From assembly GCA_934047225.1 (NCBI GenBank), contig OW203986.1:11473221-11537220 (forward strand): a DNA stretch of 64,000 bases. Direction: 5' to 3'. The notes beneath the pieces are model-generated. The model saw only the letters and a program-made list of their open reading frames with translations. It had not been told where the DNA came from and did not search any database. Of this stretch, positions 22,583 through 31,500 are shown piece by piece. The translations under genes and the position numbers were made by a program. The number at the start of each line of letters is the position of its first letter. Within the stretch, counting starts at the first letter, position 1. The DNA is from Ypsolopha sequella (taxonomy: Eukaryota; Arthropoda; Insecta; Lepidoptera; Ypsolophidae).

Positions 22583-23000
22583 GAGAAAATCAATAAGAAC
22601 TCTAAAATAGAAGGTTACTTAAGCATATTAAATCGAAATATTTTTCACAAATAAAATTTGTGTCCTTAGTTAAGAAGTTAAACTACATTACGTATTTTCA
22701 GATTTTATACAAGTATCACAATCATCGAGGAAAAAATCTGAAATATCACTAAAATCACGAAAAACGTACGATTTTTTTTCTCGATGCTTGTGATACATGC
22801 GTCAAATCTAAAAAGTAAATAATTGTAGATTAAATTTTATTTGGTAAAAATATTTTGATTTAATATACTAAATTTTCCAAACGCGAAAGCATTTTTGGTG
22901 GAGCCGACCTTTAACAAGCAGTGTCAATTGATTCATTAATTTACTGGATATAAAATCTTTTGTAACCTTCTATTTTATTAGAGTTCTTATTGATTTTCTC
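22583..23000. repeat. Element with about 36-bp TIRs and an inner hairpin
   Basis: The arm at 22583-22618 (GAGAAAATCAATAAGAACTC, then TAAAATAGAAGGTTAC) is inverted at 22962-23000 with three extra bases. Inside, GTATCACAATCATCGAGGAA pairs with TCTCGATGCTTGTGATAC near 22710-22797. The LTR retrotransposon begins only 2 bases after the right arm. Confidence 0.75.
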
Positions 23001-23002
23001 CT

Positions 23003-23198
23003 TGTGGAGTCATGAAATTGCTGATTGTAGCAATAAGTAATTGCGCACGACTTATGGCAAGGCACGTAGCCACGCCAGTTCTCTTCCCGACTTTGTGTAG
23101 TATCAACGTGTTTTCTGGTGTGGTTTTAGCCACTAGAATATATCGGACTATTAACCGCTAACCTGTGTTTCACTCAGTTAACACCCCAACCTGCCAAA
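23003..23198 (+). repeat. 5' LTR
   Basis: Starts TGTGGAGTCATGAAATTGCT and ends CAACCTGCCAAA. It does not end in the usual CA; the end is set by where similarity to the 3' copy stops and by the flanking TCCT duplication. Confidence 0.9.
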
Positions 23199-23199
23199 G

Positions 23200-23217
23200 T
23201 GGTGACCCCGAACGTCG
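23200..23217 (+). other. Primer binding site
   Basis: TGGTGACCCCGAACGTCG starts one base after the 5' LTR. The leading TGG would pair with the CCA end of a tRNA primer. The matching tRNA was not identified. Confidence 0.75.
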
Positions 23218-23357
23218 ATTTCTGGACAGTGCGTTTTATGGCTGTTGGGGTATCATGTTCGTGAACTGAACAGACAGGACAGCGGGAAGAGAACTCCCCG
23301 TCGAGTAGAGTCGTGGCTCGGCGGGAATTACAACGACTTACGTTGTGGTCGGCGAGT

Positions 23358-23667
23358 ATCCAAGAGGTAGAGGCAGAAAAATTTAAAAAAACGCCGGCAA
23401 GATGACAACCCGGAAGATACAGCCCGGAGAAGAGATATTATCGAAGGACAACAGCAGGAAGTCAGCATTAGCCCGGAGAAAAAACGAAACCCGGAGGTCA
23501 GCAGTAGCCCAGATAACAAACATAGCCTAGAGGACAGCATACCGAAGAAAAAATCGGAACGTGAAGGTGCGGACGTGTTGCAAGTGATGACTTCGACACC
23601 GTTACCAAGAGAAGTAAGAGAATTCAAGAACGTAGCTACAAAAGAAGAAAATCGAGGAATATTTTGA
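23358..23667 (+). pseudogene. Charged open frame in the LTR element, possible gag remnant
   Basis: One plus-strand frame is open from just after a TAG near 23358 to a TGA at about 23667. It is very rich in Lys, Arg, Glu, Ser and Asn with a repeated SPEKKRNPE / SSSPDNK-like pattern and reaches its first good ATG late (MTSTPLPREVREF). The composition recalls a disordered gag or leader region, but no gag domain is recognisable. Confidence 0.35.
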
Positions 23668-24180
23668 GAAGCTTTCTGAGCCATGGAGGTATTTAGCGAT
23701 TTTTTATTAGCAACATACGACATGTGCAAAGAAACAAGACCCCGATATACATTACAGAGAAACCAGGTTGTGTATATGAACACACACATAGGAAAGTGCT
23801 GACAACGTGTGACAATTCTTGTGACGACCGGATACAGTACAATTCCATGCAGTGTATAGTGTTACGAAGCAACTATTTAGATATTTTATGAACCTTTGTA
23901 TTTTATGTACCTATTTCAGATTTGTTAGTTTTATTATGTTGTGTTATTGTTTTCAAAAATGTTTTATTTTGACGACTATACAGTCGGGTTTTGCAGAAAA
24001 CGCTACCTAACTCACGTCGTATCAGAATAGTTAGATTTGTAGATTTTCTAGAGCAATGATTAAAGTACATAAAGAGTATTATTTTTGATTTTGCATACAG
24101 TACATACTGTGAGGTTCAGTGTTAAAGATTCAGTTTTTTGTAAAAGTCGAGTAAATATTTTGTGGTTAAAATTCCGAAAA

Positions 24181-24414
24181 ATGGGTAAACCGAAAAGTAA
24201 AAACGAACAAGTTGTCATAGCACAGAATGGTGCAAACGAGTCAAGTAATTCGAAATTAGAAGAAAAAATGGAGATTTATGGAATTGTGATGATAATAACA
24301 GTTATCATATTGTGTTTTTTATCAGTGTACGTATTATATACAAAGTGTAGTAATCATATGCGAAAGTGGCTAAGAAAAGAATTAAGAGCGTCAACTTTGG
24401 AGAGTGCTCCATAG
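24181..24414 (+). CDS. 77-residue single-pass membrane protein inside the LTR element
   Basis: ATG at 24181 (context AAAATGGG) to TAG at 24412-24414. The frame is open far upstream, but this ATG gives the most sensible protein. It begins MGKPKSK, which resembles the N-terminus of known N-myristoylated proteins (Gly at 2, Ser at 6), continues with a hydrophilic region rich in Asn, Ser and Glu (8-30), then one strongly hydrophobic segment (about 32-53, IVMIITVIILCFLSVYVL) followed at once by Cys and basic residues (RKWLRKELR, 61-69). The pattern is that of a small membrane-anchored protein with a basic juxtamembrane stretch. It is the only intact ORF of this element with an organised structure. 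I do not recognise the family. It could be a remnant of a larger gene, but the clean start, stop and layout argue for selection or recent origin. Confidence 0.5.
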   Translation: MGKPKSKNEQVVIAQNGANESSNSKLEEKMEIYGIVMIITVIILCFLSVYVLYTKCSNHMRKWLRKELRASTLESAP

Positions 24415-25911
24415 GCATTCCAAAATACGATGCAGCAACATGTATAGGACGAATGACGTCAGCAGGCAAATTGAAACAGAAAATCGAAAGTTTACGAAAC
24501 AGTGACCATTGTGTTATTTTTGTGTAAGGTACAAAGTAGTGATCATACTAGAAAGTAGTTTTAAAGAATAGCTAAAGGTATTAGATTTGGGGAATGCGGA
24601 TTAAGCAACTCAGATCTCAATGCAATAGCATGTGTAACGTAGAAATTATAAAATGAAATGTTAGGGTTCCGTGAGTTTATAACTCGAATATGAACCCGCG
24701 AACTAAATGAAACTATAGATACGGGCAAGCCATATTTTAACCTGAACACTCTTCAAGTTGTTCCGAGCCCTCGGTGAATAGTAAAATGGCCTAGAGAGTA
24801 TTTTTGCAAACTATCAAGTTATATTTTTTTTCTTTCCGCATTAAAGGGATCCTAGAGAGATTTCTGAAACTTAGATATTTTTTCTTTCTTGTCTTGTAGA
24901 TTGTAATTTTTTAGTGTTTTATTATTGTTTTCAAGTGATTTATAATGTCGATATACACTCAGGTTAAGCAGGAAACGCTATCTGAATGACATCGAATTAG
25001 AGCAAATAAGCAAAGACGAATAAACAGGGTTCCGTAATAGAATGCAAATGTAGACCCTTGATGCAATGCGAAATTTATTTTTATGTTTTCTTGTGTATTG
25101 TGTATTGAAATGTCATTTATGTTTGTAATTTGTGTAACTATGAAGCATGTAAGTAGAAATTTCCGGAATTTTTTCTTAAATGACGTAAAGATATACTATT
25201 GGTATACTAGATATTTTTCTAGCTTTTGGATTAGCTACCCAAAAAAAGTTAAGAAATGTGTAGGATTCGAATAGATGTCAGGAAATGTATTTTTTGTGTT
25301 ATGTAACAGTTTTGTGTTTGTATTTTTCCTCTATAAATTGTTTAAAGTTTTTTATAATAGCATTTTTTTTTTCACATTATTATACTGTGTAAAGTCCAGT
25401 TATGAATTGTGTAGTTGAACAAATTGAAAATTTTCCATTATAGCACTATTTTTGATATTATAACACCGTTATTATGTTATTTTACTGTTTCGATATTCAA
25501 TTGTTATCTGTTAATTTGGTATTCAATTTCAGAGTAATTTCTACAGAAGTTAGTGTTAAAGAGTTTTTCAGTTTTATATTCATTTTTTTTGTATTGTTTT
25601 CTTAAAGAATCTTGTGTAATTTTACATTATAAAATAGTCTTTACATTATGGTACTGCACAATGTTGAAATTTTATTTCATTGAAATTTATTTTCATTACA
25701 GCAAGATAAGAATTGCGTCAGCCAGTAGGCAGTTTCATGTTACGAGCTTGCTTTGTGTTTACAATTGTTTAAATGTCGAGTCAGATTATGTTATTATTGC
25801 AACAGTGTATCAGAGTACAATCAGTGTAGTATGTTTTGAAACATTTAGGTACAATCAATGAAAGATGTTTTTAGTTTGTTAAAAATTTTATTTTGAAAAA
25901 TTTTTTTTTGT

Positions 25912-25920
25912 AGAAAGGGA
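25912..25920 (+). other. Polypurine tract before the 3' LTR
   Basis: AGAAAGGGA, five bases before the 3' LTR start. It is short but in the expected place for plus-strand priming. Confidence 0.55.
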
Positions 25921-25925
25921 TGTAC

Positions 25926-26121
25926 TGTGGAGTCATGAAATTGCTGATTGTAGCAATAAGTAATTGCGCACGACTTATGGCAAGGCACGTAGCCACGCCA
26001 GTTCTCTTCCCGACTTTGTGTAGTATCAACGTGTTTTCTGGTGTGGTTTTAGCCACTAGAATATATCGGACTATTAACCGCTAACCTGTGTTTCACTCAG
26101 TTAACACCCCAACCTGCCAAA
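25926..26121 (+). repeat. 3' LTR
   Basis: Reads the same as the 5' LTR over all 196 bases by eye and is followed directly by the TCCT duplication. Confidence 0.9.
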
Positions 26122-26320
26122 TCCTTAAAGCTGGTCCTTAAAAATTACTTCATAAACGTGAGGAGAACTACACTACAGTACTTAAGTATATATTTTTTGC
26201 AACTGTGGGTATCCTGATTATTGCAACAAAATCATACAAAGTCTATGTATTTCACAGTCCATACTCAGAAACATCTGTGACACCCCTTAGGGATTCATTT
26301 CGTAATGATATATAAAAGGT

Positions 26321-26417
26321 TTACATTATATCATTGCAGTATAGAAACGTAGAAAGAAAAGTAAATCTGGATGTGAGGAGCTCTGAACCGTTCTATACTG
26401 CAATGATATAATGTTAA
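26321..26417. repeat. Hairpin with 28-bp arms and 39-base loop
   Basis: TTACATTATATCATTGCAGT and ATAGAAACG (26321-26349) pair with 26389-26417, with only two one-base indels. The length and loop resemble a precursor hairpin, although a miniature element is the simpler explanation. Confidence 0.7.
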
Positions 26418-26494
26418 TTTATATCTCCTTGCGATGGATAAATCGTCAAGTGTTCAAACATAGAAATTTATTTATGTCATAGTTTTATATATAA

Positions 26495-27886
26495 CACTGG
26501 TAAACAAAATTCAACTTTTTTTTTGTTTTATGAAGTTTCGAAACTGTTTCTTAGTAATTTGGGTTTGCTGATTTCATATCTACCCTCAGTTTTTTTCTAG
26601 CAGCTCTAGTTTTTGTGATACAGGTACTTCTTAAAATTTCGTTACGCGACTTACTAAAATTTTTTTTTTAGTGCCAAAAATTTTAAATTTCATAAATAAA
26701 TCGATATGTCTAGATTAAGAAGAACTTAATTAAACGATCCAAATAGTTTGTGTGCTGTTTGTGGTGAATATATGTTTCGAGAATGTCGTTTAAGTGCATC
26801 TGACTTTATAAAAAAGGCCTAATTGGACTTCTTTGGGACGCCATTACAAGTGTTTAGTAAGCCATGGATCCCAAATTTCAACAAAAGTTCAAGAGGAATA
26901 TCCCCTTGGTTATGGAGAAAATAAAATACATAGAACATAACTGGCTGATATGCTTTGATATTAAAATGGTCAATTTTCTTTTGGGTCAGCAAGCAGGATA
27001 TACCAAATACCCCTGTTTTATGTGCTTGTGGGGTAGCCGAGCCAAAACAGAACACTGGACTAAAAAAGTTTGGCCTTTGAGAGTGGATTTAGTGCCGGGT
27101 AGTATGAATGTGATAAATGTACCTCTAGTAGCCAGAGACCGCATTATATTACCCCTCCCCATATAAAATTAGGTCTGATAAAACAATTTGTTAAAGCTCT
27201 CAACAAGGATGGGGAATGTTATAAATATATCAGTAAAATATTCCTGAAATTGAGCACAGAAAAAATAAAAGCTGGTATTTTTGACGGTCCTCAAATCAGG
27301 GAACTAATAAAGGATCAAAATTTTTCTGACTGTATGACAGATAAAGAGAAATCTACATGGATTGAATTTGTTTGGGTTGTGCAAAATTTCTTAGGAAATA
27401 AAAAGTCTCCAGACTACATTCAACACATTGAGCAGCTCATGTTGCACTTTCAAAGACTAGGATGTAACATGAGCATCAAGATGCACTTCTTCTCCAGCCA
27501 TTTAGACCGCTTCCCAGAAAATTTAGGCGTTTTAAGCGAAGAACAAGGAGAACGCTTTCATCAGGACATTCGCACGATGGAAAAGCGATACCAGGGTCGT
27601 TGGAATGCAAATATGATGGCTGATTACTGCTGGAGCATTCAAAACAAGGCTGAAGTTTCGATTCATGCGAGAAAATCTTACAAAAGAAAGTTTTTTTCAT
27701 GTTAGGTTAGAGAAACAATTTTTTTCATTTTATAATTCGAGTATTTTTCGCTAAAAATGTAATATGTTAATATTTCAAAAACTAGAGCTGCTAGAGAAAA
27801 ACTGACAACAGATTTGGGATCAGCGTGGCAGAATCATACAAAATCAAGTATGAAACTTCATAAAACAAAACTACTGTTTACCAGTG
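26495..27886 (+). mobile_element. DNA transposon with about 130-bp imperfect TIRs and a decayed gene
   Basis: Both ends carry CACTGGTAAACA, inverted, followed on each arm by GTTTTATGAAGTTTC and, further in, by CTCTAGCAGCTCTAGTTTTTG / TTCTAGCAGCTCTAGTTTTTG. So the arms are about 130 bp with gaps. TAA flanks both ends (26492-26494 and 27887-27889), a 3-bp TWA-type target duplication of the kind used by PIF/Harbinger elements; that assignment is inference. Between the arms lies one plus-strand coding remnant (26706-27705). Length 1392 bp; it looks internally deleted relative to the family's gene. Confidence 0.8.
26706..27705 (+). pseudogene. Decayed gene of the TIR element; CxxC and GYTKYPC family, function unknown
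   Basis: The product is spread over three frames. Part 1 starts MSRLRRT at 26706, hits a stop, then reads DPNSLCAVCGEY, LSASDFIKKA, stop, LDFFGTPLQVFSKPWIP: a C-x2-C putative zinc-binding N-terminus. Part 2 (26864-27166) jumps to a late region with YIEHNWLICFDIKMVNFLLG, QQAGYTKYPCFMCLWGSRAK and REPLV-like blocks, so the middle of the protein appears deleted. After a frameshift near 27160, part 3 continues HIKLGLIKQFVKALNKDGE, IKAGIFDGPQIRELIKD, a long helical stretch, SSHLDRFPENLGVLSEEQGE, RFHQDIRTMEKRYQGRW and MADYCWSIQNK, ending at TAG (27703-27705). I recognise this order as a family repeated many times in arthropod genomes under uncharacterised names. Its location between TIRs says it is carried by, or drives, a DNA transposon. 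Confidence 0.7.
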
Positions 27887-27887
27887 T

Positions 27888-28312
27888 AATAGGTGTTTAC
27901 CTATGAAATTGCCGAAATTTTCCTACAGATTCAAGAGTTCATAGTTCCTGTAATTCAATAGCTATTTCCATTATTTGTTTTTGGTTTGAAAGTTGATTTC
28001 ATGGTTTTACATCTACGTATTAAATTTTGTTTTTATTGTCAGTTTGATAACCAAAATTAAAATTTCAAAAGCAGTTTGTCCTAAATGCCATTCATTTCTA
28101 TGATAAGATTCGTAATATTTTTTTACGGCTGACACTATTCAAAAATTAAATTAATGTAGCTCTGAGCTTAATGTTGTCTCATTCATACGAAAAAGAAATG
28201 ATAAAATTTGGATTTGTCTAAAAAAAAATGCAAAATGTTAGTACTGAAAATTGAGTTTCCTTCAAATTCTCTATAAAAAACGGCAACCTAATATATATAT
28301 ATTTTGTTCCAG
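27888..28312. other. No gene seen; leads to the MFSD6 acceptor
   Basis: AT-rich sequence with no repeat partner noticed. It ends in an ATATATATATATTTTGTTCCAG-type acceptor (AG at 28311-28312). Confidence 0.45.
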
Positions 28313-28577
28313 GATCAGATACATAGCAAATACATTTCCATGCATCAAGCAGCAGATCGACTAAGCATACATGAGGGAGGCTGGCTGATCAAGAACTTCC
28401 CCACCTAGGGGGCACCTCCGTGTGGAGACCCACCACCTAGCCACCTGGTTCCTGGGCCCTCGTGGAGCTACGGACTAAACATGGATTTTGTACGGTCCTT
28501 CTTCAAGAGGATCACCAATGATCTCAAACAGAAGAAGCTTATTCCTCTGAAGATATTATTCTTCGTTCATGCGTCAA
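28313..28577 (+). CDS. MFSD6: MFSD6 exon with start codon (CDS 28481-28577)
   Basis: The acceptor TTTTGTTCCAG ends at 28312 and the donor GTGAGT starts at 28578. The first 168 bases are 5' untranslated and have stops in the coding frame. ATG at 28481 (AACATGGAT) begins 32 codons plus one base, residues 1-32: a basic amphipathic start (MDFVRSFFKRITNDLKQKK) leading into the first hydrophobic segment LKILFFVHAS. Phase 1 at the end fits the next exon. The start is chosen because the MFSD6 family has this short cytosolic N-terminus directly before TM1 and because stops precede it. Confidence 0.88.
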
Positions 28578-31500
28578 GTGAGTACTTTTATTTCTACTTT
28601 TATCTTTTTTTTTTGACACAGGGCTACATAATTATTTTTTATGATGCATAAATGTGAGATTATACTAGAAGGTCTTTAATTTTGGTTTAGTTACCTACTT
28701 TTCATTCGGAGCTTTATATTTCGTGTTTCCATGTAACGTTTGAGTGTACGAGTAGACTTCATTTTGTACCTACCTACAAATATTTCGCGAATACCCATAC
28801 AACATTAACAACCTATACCACGCCGCACCATACATAGCAAGAGTTATACGTAATTGTAACACATCATAGACCATTGACACGAATAATTACGAAATATTTG
28901 TAGGTAGGTACAAAATGAACGACTCAAAGATATTTTAAAGATACTTTATTTTATTTTTTATAACACTTTTTGCACATTTACACAAATAACTTAAAGAAAA
29001 AAAAAAAACAATTTAACAAGGTGTACAAGGGCGGACCTTATTGCTAATAGCAATATCTTCCAGGCAACCTTTGGTAGCTAACAGAAAGATGAACAAAATA
29101 ACACGTGGAGGTTACTAATCAGAAAATAATAGGGATACTTATTTAAGAATTTGAACAGCGTAATGAATTTTGAGCAGTTTACTGAATGAATCAAACGAAT
29201 TATCCCTGGAGGAAAAGTACCCTAAATATTGAAATTTTACTTTGCTATGTATATTTTGTATTTAAAGTTAAGAAAATCTGCATTCAAACAATTTTGAAAA
29301 ATCACCTGCCTGAACCGCAAATTGAAGTTGACAAATGTGTATAAAAAATATCCTGTATTTTTAATTTTTATGAATCGAAAGGATCAATCAAAAGAACCAA
29401 ATTTTCTAAGTAACACAATACTTATCCTAAATTAAAGGATGACCATGAAAATCTTCTTTCAGGCCGCAAGGAGCCCGTATGTCGATATTTTTCACTCTAT
29501 CATGTGTTAAACCACACATACTCCGGAAGGAATACATTTCCAGTGCATTCATTCTAGTTTGATGTTTATCTTGCCATTTCCAACAGTCACTAACATCCGT
29601 ATATATAAGTGTAGGAGCCAACACTGCATTATGAACCGCCAATCGTACTTTCGCAGTCACATTTTGACCACCCATAGGTATAGGAGTGCAGGGCTCTGTT
29701 CACTTTATTTCCCACATTCACTCTTCTTTCAATATCACCGTCACGCTTTCCGTGGCGTTTAAATAGACAACCCAGATAGACAAACTCGTTAACCTGTTCT
29801 ATTTCCTTCTCTCCAATCTCAACATTGCATTCAGTCACTGCTTCATCCCTCCCTAACACCATAACCTTTAATTTTCCTACGTTAATTTTCATTATTTCTT
29901 TTAAGAATAGAATATAATATGCTTTTGTTCATCTAAAAGTTGCACAATAATAGGATAGGATTACCTTGACGCCTACAAGGGTGTATGTACCGGTGCAGGC
30001 GCCAAGCTCTTCCCTTACAGAATGTTTACATTGCATGAGTAAAAATATGCACACGTTACAACTAATTTATAAAAAAATAAGATAATACCATCTCTTGCAG
30101 CTCATCCGCCGATGAAGCAAGGAGAACTTGGTCATCGGCGTATTAAAGGCATTTGATAAGTAACTCTTCTCGCTTCAGTCCACATTCACGATCTTTTAAA
30201 TAATTTAAACAACTGTCCATAAATAAATTGAACAGCCACGGTGACGATATACATCCTTGTCTAACTCCTCTAGAGATGGTAAACCAAGCTCCGTACGCGT
30301 AAGCTACGCAAATCCTGATGCAATCGTAGAGATTTATATATATCTTATATAACTATAACTTTTCATAATAATAACAAAAAAAAATTATAGAAAATACCTT
30401 TTTAAACAAGTAGAGCAACTAAATTAAAATATTTATCTAATATAAACAACAAAACCTAGAGATGCCTTATGGGTGGCAGCTGATTAACATAGACAGGCAA
30501 GCTTGATGGACGAGTACCATTTGTTCTCAGCTCTGTTCGTGCTGTACCCGTACCTGACGATCCACATGCGGGAGCTGGGCATTAACGTGGAGGAGACGGC
30601 CATCATGTCCGCCGTGACGCCTGTCGTCTCCATCGTGATGCCGCCTCTCGCCGGCATGCTGGCCGACAAGATCGGCAACTTCAGGGTAAATATAATAATA
30701 ATAATAATCTCTTCGACATGTTATTTCCGGTTGTTCCGCTCTTGCCAACACTGAGTATCTGCACAGACACAACCAAGTGGCCAAAATCCTTCATCAAGAA
30801 CTCGCCCACAAGTACGGCCTCGTAAATCAGAAGGTGCCATATTACAAGTACTCACCGGCGCCAGTACTAGAAAACGACCGCGCCAAGCTCTACTGGGATC
30901 GGTCTGTCATCACGGATAGGACTATTCTCACGAATAAACCTGACATCGTGTTGATGGACCGGGCGCAGTCTCGGGTGTCTTTGGTGGATATCACAATCCC
31001 ACACGATGAGAACCTCGTGAAAACCGAAACCGAGAAGAGGAGGAAGTATCTCGACCTGGCTCACGAGGTTACCGAAACAATCCCAGTTATTTTATCCGCG
31101 AACGGGTTAATACCAACCAGCCTCGAAACCAACCTGAGACGGTTGGGATTCCGAGGCAGTTCGCTTCCAGCGCGGATGCAGAAGGCGGTTCTGCTCGATA
31201 CTGCTCGCATCGTTCGCCGGTTTCTTTCCCTGGGGCTCTGAACCTCGGTCGACTGTGCTGCTGCCGAGGGATGTACCGTCTCTCTCTCTTTAAATTCTTT
31301 TGGCCAAGAGGGAGAGACGAGATCAAAAATTCTCGAAATAATAATAATAAAAATAATAAAATTGTTTATTGACTCATAACTTAGCCTAGTTACATAGTTA
31401 TACCTTATAGACAGGTGGTAAAATAAAAATATAGAAAACAAGTTCTTAGGCTATAAAGAGTCCAGGATAGTGATCTCTGCTCTCCGTGGTAGTTGAAACT

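Larger units (their letters stand above)
23003..26121 (+). mobile_element. Complete non-autonomous LTR retrotransposon
   Basis: Two 196-bp direct repeats (23003-23198 and 25926-26121), which I read as identical, flank 2727 bp. The four bases TCCT lie immediately before the left repeat (22999-23002) and immediately after the right one (26122-26125), fitting a 4-bp target site duplication. One base after the 5' LTR comes TGGTGACCCCGAACGTCG, a tRNA-type primer binding site starting TGG. A purine tract AGAAAGGGA (25912-25920) precedes the 3' LTR. No gag-pol frame is present: the interior is AT-rich, with remains of a charged N-terminal frame near 23360-23667 and one intact 77-codon ORF. Identical LTRs point to a recent insertion driven by enzymes supplied in trans. 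The PBS type suggests BEL/Pao or Gypsy ancestry, which I cannot resolve. Confidence 0.92.

Noticed and set aside
23328..23789. 153-codon minus-strand open frame
   Set aside because: It lies across the leader of the LTR element, opposite a charged plus-strand frame, and shows no domain; taken as a shadow.
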